Assembly (NCBI GenBank): GCA_020736575.1
Contig: JAGPYM010000033.1
Span: 310,001 to 374,000, forward strand
Reading direction: 5' to 3'
Origin: Thelonectria olida
Lineage: Eukaryota; Ascomycota; Sordariomycetes; Hypocreales; Nectriaceae
Length of the DNA: 64,000 nt
Every line of letters begins with the position of its first letter. The first letter of the stretch is position 1. The position numbers and the translations under genes are program-made. The notes beneath the pieces are model-generated. The model was not told where the DNA came from, searched no databases, and worked only from the letters and a program-made list of their open reading frames with translations. Positions 32,574 through 44,520 of this stretch are shown piece by piece.

Positions 32574-33810
32574 GTTGAGATTGTTGTTTCTCAAAAATAC
32601 AATGTGGTTACAGAGTGGTAAAGATATGAGGTAGGTTGTATGAAACTGCCGCAATAATTTCAAAGCGCTTGATGAGATACACCATTTATATAATGTCAAG
32701 AGCGGACTTGCAACCGGCAATTCATTCTTGTCAGTCCTTGCCAGTCAATACCCAATTCCGTTATTAGAAACTGTCATCCACGTCTCGCCATTCTGAATTT
32801 GCAGACTTAGCTAAATGTGGGAGCTGTTAAGGCGAGATGCGTTAACCATGTTTCTCCCCGCCGGCGGATTCCAAATAGCGAATCCCGTATTCCGCTACTG
32901 GCGCTGTCAGAATGGCAATAATAATCGATGCTCGGCTGAACTTTTACAATAAAGATTGCCTCATAGCAAAGGCGCGGCTGCCGGACCTGACTGCACCCTC
33001 CGTCGGCTAGAGTTGGCCCGCTTCCGTCGGACATAAACCGCACGTTTAAAAATCTCTTGTATACTAAAGCAGAACTTTTAATTTAGTGTCGTCAATTTGT
33101 GCCGAGGTTGAAATGGATATGAACTGTTACGATCCCAGTGAAATTGTGTAACCCCGTGACCCCAACGTAAGGTGTAGCAACCCATGAGAAAGGGGAAGCC
33201 AGGTGGCGATAAACAGAGTTTGAGAAACCAGGAGATATAACTAGACCTGAGTTCTAGTAATAGCTGCAATTCGCTAATTAATGATAGACTGGACTAGTAA
33301 GGCTTGACTCTTTCCACCACAGCATTCCTGATCTGGCTTGCCTACATGCCTACCTACCGCTGATTCCGACACCAATCAGCTAGCTACACAATAAGACATG
33401 GAGCAAAGACGATCCGATGAACGCTGTCGTGGACACGACTTGGCCGTGCGTGTGTTGCACTTTCGGACGTGTCCGCTCCAAATCTACATAGCTTCGGCCG
33501 ACGCCACCAAACCGCTAGGGAGAATCTAATTGTTCGCCACAGTGACAAGGGGTTTCCAAGATAACAGTCCGGTCTCGCTAATTACTATGGAGAGGGCGGA
33601 GTTTGATGAGTAAGTACATTTCTGCCCCGACGGACTCTCGGATTCATCGTTCGCCCGTTCCAGCCATTGTGGCGATGATTGCAGTACATATGGCTTGATA
33701 TAGAAACTCCCTTGACGACACTACACCTGAATACAGCGCATATTTTCCTTTCGTGTCCTTTCATCAAATCATCTCACGTTTCCTCCACTGCCAAGTAACG
33801 CATCGATACG
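32574..33810. promoter_or_regulatory. divergent promoter region of two reductase genes
   Basis: A 1.2-kb spacer between head-to-head genes, with no coding content that I can support. It is the only place where promoters for both reductases can lie, so shared control is possible. Confidence 0.5.
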
Positions 33811-35156
33811 ATGGCAACACAAATGCTTTCCGTCACGGCGCCGACATATACTGACCCATCGGGGTATGAACTCTCTACGGTGCCTCGACCGACGGTCACG
33901 GAGAAGACAGACGTTGTTATCCGGGTTCATGCAGCAAGTATCAATCCCGTGGATGTGAAGAAGGCGGACGGTGTGTTCAAACAAGCTGTCAAGGAAGTGT
34001 GAGTAGATTATGGCTTGTGCAAGGCCTGCCCGCCTACCTCGTGCGAATATTCTGAGCTGATGACACCGAGGCAAGGTTTCCATACCAAATTGGATATGAC
34101 GCTGCAGGTGTGGTTACGGATGTCGGGGAGGGAGTGAGAGGCCTGAGAGTTGGCGATGAAGTCTATACGCGATTGCCGGAAGTCGGCCGAGGTAACCATT
34201 AATGCCCCTGGGTTCCAACCTGCGATAATGACAAGTAAGATGATAATAACTAGAACTGACTCTGTTGATAGGTGCATGGAGCGAATATGTCAAATGTGCA
34301 GAGCGCTACGTTGCTCTTAAGCCAAAGAACCTGTCCTTTCCCTTTGCTGCTTCCTTGCCGCTTGCCGGTGTCACAGCACTACAGGTATTGAGGAAGTACA
34401 AGGGCTCACTGGAGGGTAAGACAGTGTTTATACCCGCTGGCTGTAAGTTATACTGTGAATTCATATATTTGTTGATCGCTGATGTGATTTCTGTCCAGTG
34501 AGCGGTACAGGAGCATTTGCATGCCAATTAGCCAAGAACGTCTTTCACGCCGGCAAAGTCATCACCACGGTTTCAACATCTAAGATCCCAAAGATACCAG
34601 AGCTTCTCGGTGAAGGAGTTGTAGATCAAGGTGCGTACTAATACTGCTGTCATGATATTATGCTGACCTGGCTCGGCTAGCTATTGACTACACCAAATAT
34701 GACCCTTCTGATGTCATTCCGCCGCGCTCTGTCGACTTTTTCTTTGACACAACCGGTCAAGCCATGCAATTCCTCTCCCTTATGGTTCCTTCCACGAGTA
34801 TGATTGTATCTATCTCCACGAAACCGTCCGCTGCAACCCTCCAGGCATCGAGTGTCATGCAACGACCTGATAATCCACGAATCCCGTTGCTAGGGCGATT
34901 GTACCTCGACGCGGGGGACACGCTGCGCAGACTGCAAGCATGGCGCTGGGGCGTGGCATATCTGTACTGGTTTCTGGAGCCAAACGCGGAGGACTTGAAT
35001 ACACTGACAGGATATGTAGAAGCGGGGAAGTTGAAGCCAGTCGTGGGTGCTAGGGTGGACATGAGAGATATAACGCAAGTACGGGAGGCATGCGAGTTAA
35101 CTTATAAGGGGAAGGGCGGGTTGGGGAAGACGGTGTTCGAGATCATTCAGGCTTAA
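33811..35156 (+). CDS. quinone-oxidoreductase-like MDR reductase (RTN4IP1 type)
   Basis: Exons 33811-33998, 34076-34191, 34272-34442, 34499-34630 and 34681-35156 give 360 residues. The N-terminal fold shows HAASINPVDVK and IGYDAAGVVTDVG with no structural zinc cysteines; SLPLAGVTALQVL follows and then the nucleotide-binding stretch FIPAGLSGTGAFACQLAK. DYTKYDP and DFFFDTTG lie in the C-terminal half, and LGKTVFEI is at the end. These match zinc-free quinone oxidoreductases, which reduce enones or quinones with NADPH. The enzyme resembles RTN4IP1-like proteins more than the dedicated trans-enoyl reductases of polyketide pathways, but a trans-ER role for the ER-less PKS at 57-64 kb cannot be excluded. 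All five exon joins keep frame. It closes the metabolic group that starts at 23.6 kb. Confidence 0.88.
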
Positions 35157-36197
35157 CTAAAGTTAAGGGTGACGGATTGCATGTAAGGGGAAGAGATGCT
35201 TGTCGTGTACACTCTATCAACCTTTCCTGGGATTATATGGTCCAAGGACCATCCACCAGCCTCAAAAGACTCTATAAAGCCATAAATGGACAGTGCTGGT
35301 ACACATACTTCCCGAGAAGCCAAGTCTCGTAATTGAGCTAGGCAAAGTGTCGGCCACCGTTAGGCAGCCCAGTGTGGGCAAAACCACAATGCTGGATCCA
35401 AACAACCAGTTATATGGCCATTAATAAGGCTAGATCAAGATTTACAGTGTTTATTGATGATCAGTGGGTGGGTGGAAGTGGAAGGTGGAATCGAATGTAG
35501 GCAGAACAGCTGAGCTGAAGCGCGACGCACGGTGCGCATTGCCAGAATGGCTGAGGAGCTCATCGCTGGGAACGAGGCGGAGTACGAGCAACAAGCCGCC
35601 GTGCTATTGGCAGGGCGGACTAGACGATGGCGGAAGGGGGGTATGGCACCTGGATGAGTTCACGGTAGTCACCTACCTGCGATGATGGGAGTGGCCTTAT
35701 GCCTTCTCTTCCCATTCCAACCAGAAATGATTAAGGTACAAACCAAGAGCAAGGTAATAGCAGGAAGACTTTCTATACTGCATTTGATACAAGCAACTTG
35801 TCCTTATCATTGCACAAAGGGACCTCCCTGCAGTTTTGTGGGATACTGCTTGTTGGCTTAGGAGGTCGGATAGAAGGTATCCAGCAAGCAGAGATTGAGC
35901 TGCCTTGTAAACCACATATATCAAGCCTCTTATTAGTGTGGTCCTGCTGTTCGGGAGGGCTTAACCTATCAGTTCACGTTTAAAGTAAATGAAACTCCAG
36001 TCAGTCTTTAAAACAGACCGCCATCTCTCAACGGCATCCCGGCTTGTCGATATTATCTAAGACTATTATCCATATGCAGATTCTTCTACCTGCAGCCAGT
36101 CGCAGACGAATCTGAACCCAAAGGCCCCCTATTTCGCTATTAAACAAGTGTCATAACCAGACAAGTCATCAAATGACATCGAAGTCGCCTCGACTTG
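35157..36197. other. intergenic, nothing recognised
   Basis: About 1 kb between convergent genes. Small frames (for example 35464-35685) show no family resemblance, and I take them as chance. Confidence 0.5.
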
Positions 36198-39100
36198 CTA
36201 TTTGACTGAGAAATTGACATGCCCAAAATCGAAATTGAAAACACTAAGCGGGTCGACCGATGGTTCAAGGCCATGGCCCATTGACTCATCCTCTAAGGTA
36301 TCCATCTGAGCGTGTAGCTCATGAGCAGGATTGGGATGCTGAAGCCATTGAGTTGAAGAGTTTTCTAGTGCAGCAAATACGTCGGACGTCGAAGTACTGG
36401 ACAATATCTGCTCCTGACCTCGAGTAGTAGTCGAGATAGGAGAATCCTGGCTTAGGTCCTCAACCATTAAGGCGTTTGCAGGCTCCGCAGGTTGCAGGCT
36501 GTAAGAGGTCGCGGGCATTTGGCGATGCTGCATGCTAGGAAGTACTTCTGAGATAGTATCGCTAGGTGTTTCTAATTGTTCTCTCCGCGGCAGGGAAGTT
36601 GGCAAAATGTCCTCAAATGCATCCCACACCGCGCGGTGGATGATTGTCGATAGACTTCTCTGGAAACCAGCGTGATGCTGGTACTCGGGCGCGTTCCGCA
36701 CGTGGGAGTTTACCTGGCTAATTATCCGATCCGGTAGTTCTCTCTGTAGAAGGAAATGGTATTGCGATCTTATTTCGGGAGTCATCCCATCCCCTATTGT
36801 CTGTATATCAACGTCTTGCTTGCGTTAGCAACGGTTAAATGGGTAGTTAGTACTTTGCATGACATACAGGGCGAGGGTATATCCTGGACATTGGGAAATA
36901 GAATCTTGTACATCCTTTCCCATCTCTTCTCTTCTGTGGCATTTTGTATGCCTCGTCTAGACTTGAGCTTTTCATTCGTGGCTGCATCAACTCCCAGCAT
37001 TTCTGGAGGAGGACGGAGTACCTTGCAAGGTATATCAGAACGACCATGCTCTTTCCGTTCTTCTTCTGTCTCGAACTTCGCGAAACATCTTTCGCAGTGG
37101 ATTGGTAGCTTGTGGTTCCTGTAGATATGTCCTCTGTTGTCGTTGGTTAGCTTTCGTTGGGGGCATTGATCTGGAAACGCACTTGACTCTGTGGACCGTC
37201 GGCCACCCTTTCTGGCATTTCGGCCACTTTTTCTCTGGATGTCCCTTCGAAAATGGGCAAGCCAGAACCGGCAATAGTCTCGACGTATTGGGGTCTGGAA
37301 CAGTTGTCTCCGTCTTTCGACGCTTGCCCTGGTCGTCTCCGTCTCCTCCGTCGAACCCGTAGTTCCCTCGATCAAAACCTCTCTTTTTCCCACCACCGCC
37401 ACGTCCAGTTGAGCTGTCACCGCTCCAAAAGCCAAATCCAGTATCCTGCGAGCCTCCTGAATCATCATGTCCACTGGGGCAAGACCTCATCCAAGCTAAT
37501 ACTCTTGCAATCACGAGCGACGTGATTTGATATTTGAGAGTGATAGCCACAGCGATGAGAACAGGACCTAGCGAGCTGGCTGCAAATGCCTCATGCAAAG
37601 ACTCGTCTGTCTCATCTGAGGCATCGGACATTGATTCGTCAGCGTCACTCATTTCAGACTGATCTAGAGCTTCCGAAGCGAGTTGACCAGTGACGGAAGT
37701 TGTGGGAGTTTGGCTCTCGTCGACAGGGTCCATAGAGTAAGGGGATCCTAGGTCTGTAATGGTCTCTGTTACCGGAAAAGTTTCAACGTCTCGGTTCGAA
37801 TGGGGTGACGGCGATAAATGACCATTGTCAATGTGGTCGCTTGAGCTTCGATGATGCATCGAGTTGGCCGCGGTGTTGGAACATCCAGCATCTGAATGCC
37901 GCTCGTGAATGGTGCTCAGAGCAGCTCTGCCAGCAGTCTTTGAGTTCTCCTTATCAGACTCGATTCCCACATGCGACGATAGTTCTTTGCCTTTCGCCTC
38001 AACGGGGAGACTTCCTGCTGTCTTATTCAAGCGATGTTGTTGAGTAATGCATCCTGCTAGAGTGACCCCGTCAGACATGGAATGATCTTCGGGAATTAGC
38101 CAGGGAGTAAAGGAGTATGGAGCAGTCGCACTGGCGACAATTTGCGACTGGGTAGATTGCTGCTGGACGGACATGTTTGCCGGGGGATACGTTCGCCGAG
38201 TATATCTTCTTGTTCCTTGGTCCAAGTCTGGCGTCGCTGGCAAGGCAAGCTCTTTCATATCCTGGCTTCGGCGACGACTAGGAGAGCCGCGGCTAATGTT
38301 CAGGGATGGCGGGGACGACGGGACCTTTCTACCAAAAGACTCCCTGGGTGTGTATTGAGGATAGGGCCAGCCGATTGACGACTCCTTAGTACTGTTCCCA
38401 GAAGAGATGATGTCAAAGATGCTGGTCGTTGAAGATATGATGGACGACGGCCGCGTGTTACTACTGAAGATGGAGTCCCTTCGAGGCAGGGTTAGGTCTG
38501 AAGAATTGTCTGTTAAAAGGTCATCCCAGGCAACTTGGGGCGCGCTTCCAGTAGACCATCGCTTGGGAGTGGGAGGGTAGTTAGAGCTCTGCAGAGTGTT
38601 CTGTTCAATTCAAGAAACATTGGTTAGTGTCTATAACTATGCCTCCCCTGAAATTGCAGGATTGCTACTTACAGGTTTGTCTCCATCTGCATCCGGCTCT
38701 TGGCTATGTATATCGCCCACGGTGTTGGTCGGACCTGACAGGGTTAATAAAGGTCACCGCAAGAACCATACCCTTACCTAGCTTGTCTGAGCCATTCGTG
38801 GCTACCAACAACTGAGATGCCGGCTTCCTAGTAACATCGTATTGGCTACCTACTCCCGTGAGATCACCGCCTAATTCGGGGAGCGATGTCTCCTCTAGGG
38901 TCAATGAATCTTCTGGATCCCAGGTTGCAACGCTCTTCATCAATGTTGCACAGCCATTTAACCGGTCCGGCCATTGGTGGTGGTCCTGTGTATTGCCGGT
39001 ATGGTTCTCGGCGTCGACTGAGAGTATGCTGCTCGATGCTGAGTGCGACCCCACGATCCAGGTGTGCTTTGGCTCTGGTTCTGGGGAAGATTGGTGTCGC

Positions 39101-39471
39101 TCGACCAATCCTTGTACCACGTTGGTGGCCGGGAACTCGGGAGGGCTGTCATTGCTTGGCGTTGATTCGACTGCGTCGTATGGATACGCGTACTCTGTTG
39201 TAGGACGAGAAACGGTTTGTCCAAGGAAACCTGCCATGGTCTGTTTGAGGGGATCTGACATCCAACGGCGGAAGGGCAGATCTCTAGCGCGTGGGCGGAA
39301 TAAACCTGGAGTCGAGGGAGCCTTGAGTCGGTTAAGGAGATGTCGTCCTTTGTCTTTGAGGCGCTCCCTCAAGGAAGACGACTGCAGCAGCGGCGCATTC
39401 CCTTGGCTCAGCTCAGGCTGCGAACACTGAGAAGCCCGGCGTGCCCGGCCAACATGGTTGGAGTCACCCAT
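36198..39471 (-). CDS. large fungal C2H2-type zinc-finger protein of unknown role
   Basis: Exons 39471-38778, 38734-38673, 38600-37183, 37133-36868 and 36793-36198 give 1011 residues. The first 740 or so are low-complexity, rich in Ser, Thr, Pro, Asp and Gly, with a basic stretch near the N-terminus (SSSLRERLKDKGRHLLNRLK). One hydrophobic segment (LGPVLIAVAITLKYQITSLV) lies just before a Gly-rich basic stretch (GRGGGGKKRGF). The conserved core follows: LACPFSKGHPEK, KGWPTVHRVKGHIYRNHKLP and IHCERCFAKFETEEERKEHG...IPCKV, the C-x2-C...H pattern of a widespread ascomycete C2H2 family, then RMYKILFP and DIPSP. Function in the family is uncharacterised; nucleic-acid binding is plausible. The second-last join (36794-36867) was set by the family motif DIPSPW and by frame. 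It separates the reductase group from the PKS cluster. Confidence 0.87.
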
Positions 39472-41265
39472 AGTGGACAGTTCAAAGGTTCTGGCGTTTT
39501 TCGGTGTTTCAACGCAACTTTCGCCAAGTGCGGGCTTTGCAGACGTACGTGTCGCAAACTGTCACCGAGGATGCAGTCTTCAAAACGAAAAAAAAAAAAC
39601 GCAAAAACAAGTAGCATCGTAACGGCACTGATTTCAAGACTGGCCGAAGCCGTCAGCCCCTGGCTGCCTCCCAGTAGCGGTAGTTCGCGAACCAATAAAG
39701 GCTGACAGCATGGATAGATGTGAGTGGAGCGGGAGTTTTGCGCAATGCGCAGAACGAGGTGAGCAGAAAGACTAGTCGCAATCCGCCAGTTCCAGTAGGA
39801 CAAGCAACACGCGGATAGCAAAACGGCCTTTCATATGGAAACGGGAATGCCCTCTTTGCTACATCAATATGTCGAGACCTGGATGTTGCGCAAGAACTTC
39901 TTCGTTTGCCCGCGCGACAAGATGGGCCGGTATAAAGGCGGAAAAGAGAGCTGATGGATGAGAGCTTCCAAGACAAATAATACAACTGTGAAACAAAACC
40001 AATCGTTTGTATATCGGATCTTTTGATCAATTCATTCATTAATTGAACAATAACTAGAACTCTGGTCACATATCACCCCCATATTCCACAATCACTATGC
40101 CGACCCAACCGTCAACCATGTCAATGGCCCCCAACCATGGCTCATGCACCTCTGTCTCAAGGTTCGTCTAAACCGCAGCGTTTCCGAGTCAATCCTATGC
40201 GACTGACATAATGTAGCCGCGACGCAAAAGCAGCTCGTGCGCCTACATCCGGCCCTTCACCAGCCATTGTGTGTTTCCTTGGCGAGTCACATTCTATCTC
40301 AGCGCGAATTGCTATGGGAGGACATCATCACCCATCTCGATGACGGAACAGTGCAAAAATGGGCTTGTGGGGGTTGTGGCTGTGCGAGCATGCACAGACG
40401 GGGGAAGTATTGAGATACTGTACCATCAATGAGAACATCCCCTTAATGCAGGGGGAACATGACATGGAAATGGAGTCTGGAGTTGCACATCTGCCTTTTG
40501 TATATATTATGAGCGGTCTTTCTTGCTTCAAGACAATAATCACAGTCAAAGTCCCAAAGTGATCGACATTCGACACCCTTCCTCAGGATTGTCTCATTAT
40601 TCGCACTCGGGCGGCCTCCCACTCAGGCGGCCTCCCACTCAACCATGATATTCCCGAGCGGAGGTATTTCAGCACTGCGTGGCCCTAAGTTTACTCACTA
40701 AATGACATCTGCAACAAGGTACCATGTCAGGGCAGCTTTGCTAATACTACGAGTCCACGTAGACCAGCCTGCTATTTATGGAGCATTTTGCTTCTTATCC
40801 CGTCAGTGATGACTACGTATTAATTGGAATCCAAGGAGTCTATTGTCGTTTGTCCTGGAGACGAATTATCTGTTTGAATATAAACTACAAATCTCGAGAT
40901 GAAGATCTAGAGCATTCAAAAACAGAGGTGAATAGCAGTGCTCGGATCAAAGTGATTGCAATGGTCGATGCTTACCGTCAACGCGCTCTCATGCCTCTTC
41001 ATTACGGACGATCTAGGTTTAAAAAAAAAAAGGCGTGATAACACCACATGTGACAGAGGGCAAAAAATTCACAGTATGATATCTTGATTGCGAGAGCCAT
41101 GCATCACTGAGACAAGAAAAGATAACTGAATGTCCAACTGATGACATCAATTGAAGATAGTATCTGTGACTGATGTCCTATTTACTTCAAAACAAACAAA
41201 AAATCGCTTCAAAACGAGATCTAAGCGTATAGAACACAGTACCTCTTCCAGCCACACCATGCTGT
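39472..41265. other. long intergenic region with a possible small frame
   Basis: About 1.8 kb. At 40097 an ATG opens a short frame that could splice (GTTCGT to TGTAG near 40160-40216) into a ~60-residue product, but I recognise no family. An 86-codon frame at 40778-41038 is also unrecognised. A 16-bp tandem duplication (GGCGGCCTCCCACTCA) lies at about 40610-40641. Nothing here is a firm gene. Confidence 0.4.
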
Positions 41266-41780
41266 TTAACGCTGATATTCCTCTCCGAGCGCAAGAATCT
41301 GATCCGACTTCATAACGTCCACAAACTTGGGCAAGACTTGCTTCATGAGGAAATTATAAACCTCTGGCTCGTCGTTAATAATACCATCCTCAACACAGAT
41401 AATGTGATAATTGAGGTTAGTACTAGCCCTTACAGATCCCAAGATGCTTCCTATGGTAGTTAGCCCGACTAAGACAACGTGCTTAATGCCTCTAGCCCGT
41501 AGATAGGAGGTTAAATCAGATGAGCTAAAACAGTTAGGCTGCAGCTTTCCTAGAACAATCTCATCCCTACTTCCCCAGCCATCTTTAGGTGTAAGGGATT
41601 TCGGGATAGCAAAGTGAGGGTAATATGGGTCAGAGGGTGCATTTGCAAATGCTCCTCCGGCTTCTAGTAGAAGGCCTATATTCTATATATCTAAGCGCTC
41701 CATTAGCAAGTGACCGAATTTCACGTCCTTCAGATACTGGTCGCCAGCTTGAGCGTTTGCTAAATTAGCATACTACTGGA
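41266..41780 (-). pseudogene. isochorismatase-like cysteine hydrolase, 5'-truncated and broken
   Basis: The minus strand reads an isochorismatase-family C-terminus: GGAFANAPSDPYYPHF, FSSSDLTSYLRARGIKHVVL, GLTTIGSILGSVR, NYHIICVEDGIINDEPEVYNFL and VLPKFVDVM, ending in TAA at 41266. Just upstream, DQYLKDVKFGHLLMERLDI is followed by an in-frame TAG (41683-41685), most simply CAG changed to TAG. Upstream of about 41780 similarity stops and AT-rich repeat sequence begins, so the first half of the gene, with its catalytic Asp, is lost. The family hydrolyses isochorismate or related amides and esters. The position right at the repeat border suggests that insertion and RIP spread killed it. Confidence 0.8.
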
Positions 41781-42395
41781 AATAAGTTTATAAGATTTAA
41801 AGCAACTAGGTTAACTTAGAATAATAGTTTTAGCAGGTAGCTACTATAAATCCTACTCTAATATAGGCTTATAGCCTAGCTTAATAAAGGTATTCTTATT
41901 AAGGTCTTGTATTTTATTAATATAACTAATATTATTAATAGAGCTAATATTAATAAATAAAATAGTAACATTTTACTTTTTATATTATAATATAAAGGTA
42001 TTAATAAATATATTATTTATAATATAATTATTTTAATACTATTACTTATAATAAGTATTATTAAAAAAAAGAAAATATAAAAGTTTAAAAGTGTATTATA
42101 AAATAGCTTATTTAAATATTAGTATTTAAAAACTTTAAAATTAATAACTTTTATAAAGTTCTTATATATAATATTATTAAATAATATATTTTAAAAACTA
42201 TTACTTTACTTATAATAGTTATAATAAGTTATAATATTTTTATAATAATTTTTATTTTTATAATTAGTAATTTTTATTATTATATAAACTTTTTAATATA
42301 TTTTACTATTTAATTACTTTATTTTATCTTTATTAGTTTAAATACTTTTAAACCTATTTTAATATTTTTTAAACTTTTCTTTTTTATTTAACTTA

Positions 42396-43297
42396 TTATT
42401 ATTATTATTAAAAAAGCCAATAATCTAGGCACACAATAGAGGTCGATACAGGCCAAACCCTAGCCTTATATCTATCACAATAAGCTTCTCAATAGGGCTT
42501 ACAGTTGGTCTTAAGGTAAAAGTCCCCGCCAAGTAAACCTTACTTAAGGAACCTTATTCCGGGCCTCCAATATAAAAGCACCTCTCCATCCGACCCTGGT
42601 CCGCACAACTCGACTAATAATATAACATATAACAGCCAAAATGCCCAACTTCTTATCAATTGAACGCAATACAATCCAACTAGATAACGGAAGCCGCGCA
42701 GCTACTCGCTATATATCGGGATATGCAGATTTCCTCAAGCATATTAAGCCAATAAGAGACCTCAATAGGCACCTAAAGGAGTCACAACTCCTAGGCATCC
42801 CTGCACTGCCCAATACAGACACACTACTAAGTGTTAATTAAAGGATCAACCTAGTCATTTTGGGCTGTAAGATCCTGGTCGAAAGACCCGATGTGCGTCA
42901 ATACTATCGCGACTTCCTCGAACAGGAAGTTAAAGACCTTATGCGACTTCTTAAAAGGGAAAGAAAAAACTGTCTTGATGATAACGATAAGCGATTTGTT
43001 AAGACGATCCAATTAGATGCCTACAAGCTGTGGCTCCAGGAGCTGCTGTGCGCGGTAGCGACGATCCGAATGGTTGCCTAAAAGGCTGCGGAGGAAAATT
43101 CGAAGATAAAAAGTGGGTCAAATGGACGCAAGGGTTGAAAAAGTGGGGGGGGCCAAAAAGGTTAGACGAAAAAGGAAAGTCTGGAAAAGGTTAAAGTGGG
43201 TCCAAGGGCATTCAAACTAATGGAAATAGAGCAAGGCAACCAGGCAGCAAAATACACCAAGAGTTTACATAATAATAAAAATCACCAATCGTAAAGT
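42396..43297 (+). repeat. best-preserved copy of the ~900-bp repeat
   Basis: The left end TTATTAAAAAAGCCAATAATC leads into a promoter-like stretch (CCAATATAAAAGCACC), then an ATG at 42641 with 66 codons to a TAA at 42839-42841, followed in the same frame by another open stretch to 43081. The product (start MPNFLSIERNT; later ERPDVRQYYRDFLEQE and DAYKLWLQELL) is not recognised. The right end is AAAATCACCAATCGTAAAGT. Ends are neither LTRs nor clear inverted repeats. Because a second little-mutated copy at 7.2-8.1 kb carries the same TAA, the stop predates amplification. Likely a non-autonomous mobile element. Confidence 0.7.
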
Positions 43298-43314
43298 TTA
43301 TTTAACTTATTTAG

Positions 43315-44275
43315 CCCTTTACTTTTTTAACTCTTATATTTTTTTAAGTTTCTTTTTATTTTTAAATTTTCTTTTATAACTTTTTAAATAACTATTTAAA
43401 TTATTACTATTATATATAATAGCTCCTAAAGTTATAACTTATAAGTATTTAATTAAATTATTTTAATAAATTGCTTTATAAGGAGCTAAGCTTATAGCTC
43501 CTTAAAAGCTAATATTATTATTAAAAAAGTTAATAATCTAGGCATATAATAGAGATTAATATAAGCTAAACCCTAGCCTTATATTTATTATAATAAGCTT
43601 TTTAATAGAGCTTACAATTAGTTTTAAAATAAAAGTCCCTACTAAATAAACCTTATTTAAGAAACCTTATTTTAAGCCTTAAATATAAAAGCACCTATTC
43701 TCTCTATTTAACTCTAGTTTATATAACTTAACTAATAATATAATATATAATAGCTAAAATATCTAACTTTTTAATAATTAAATATAATATAATTTAACTA
43801 GATAATAAAATCTATATAGCTACTTATTATATATTAAAATATATAGATTTTCTTAAATATATTAAGCTAATAAAAGACTTTAATAGATACTTAAAAGAGT
43901 TATTATTATTATTAAAAAAGCTAATAATTTAAGTATATAATAGAGGTTAATATAGGCTAAACCCTAGCCTTGTATCTATTATAATAAGCTTTTTAACAGG
44001 GCTTATAATTAGTTTTAAAGTGAAAGTCCCTATTAAGTAAACCTTACTTAAGGAACCTTATTTCAGGCCTCTAATATAATACTAATATAATATAAGCTAA
44101 TTAGAAAGCCCTTTTATATATAGCTTAAAAGTATTATAAATATTACTTGCACTTAACTAGCTACTAGTTGCTAGAATTAAACTAACTATAGTTTTTATAT
44201 TTTTAATTTAAGTTTCTAATTTAAAAGGTTTAGCTTAATTATAACTAGAGATATACTACTACGCCCTAAGCTGGA
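43315..44275. repeat. fragments of the ~900-bp repeat and of the foldback element
   Basis: An inverted right-end fragment lies at about 43315-43440, plus-strand left-end fragments at about 43510-43905 and 43905-44080, and a half copy of the foldback element at about 44090-44275 (AGCTAATTAGAAAGCCC..., TAACTAGCTACTAG). All are AT-shifted relative to the best copy. Confidence 0.6.
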
Positions 44276-44520
44276 ATATTTTTAATTATAAAATTAATTA
44301 ATATTTAAAAGAACTAGTTTTAATATTTTTAAAAAGGACTAGTTTTAATATATTTAAAAACGATTTTACTATATTTAAAAACGATTTTAATTAACTATAT
44401 AACTATATTTTACCTCTAGTAGGCTAGACTTAGAAAGCATTTAAATTTAATATTATAAGCTTTAGTACACTGAGTAGCTATAGGACTAAAACTATTACAA
44501 AGCTATAATATTTAACTAAC

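Larger units (their letters stand above)
41780..44515. repeat. third AT-rich block with repeat copies
   Basis: AT-rich DNA with several copies or fragments of the ~900-bp repeat (the best one at 42396-43297) and half of the foldback element. No gene is present. It sets the left border of the PKS cluster and ends directly at the stop codon of the first P450. Confidence 0.85.

Noticed and set aside
32574..32720. Longer N-terminus of the alkenal reductase
   Set aside because: It would need a TTG start; the ATG at 32573 gives the normal family length and a good context.
33811..35156. Trans-acting enoylreductase of the PKS
   Set aside because: Motifs fit general quinone oxidoreductases better, and the gene lies over 20 kb from the PKS beyond an unrelated gene and repeats; kept only as a remote possibility.
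40600..40645. Short GC-rich tandem duplication as a regulatory element
   Set aside because: Only two 16-bp copies, no gene nearby, and nothing ties it to a function.
40778..41038. 86-codon open frame as a gene
   Set aside because: No family resemblance, lysine run at the end, and no splice or context support; likely chance.
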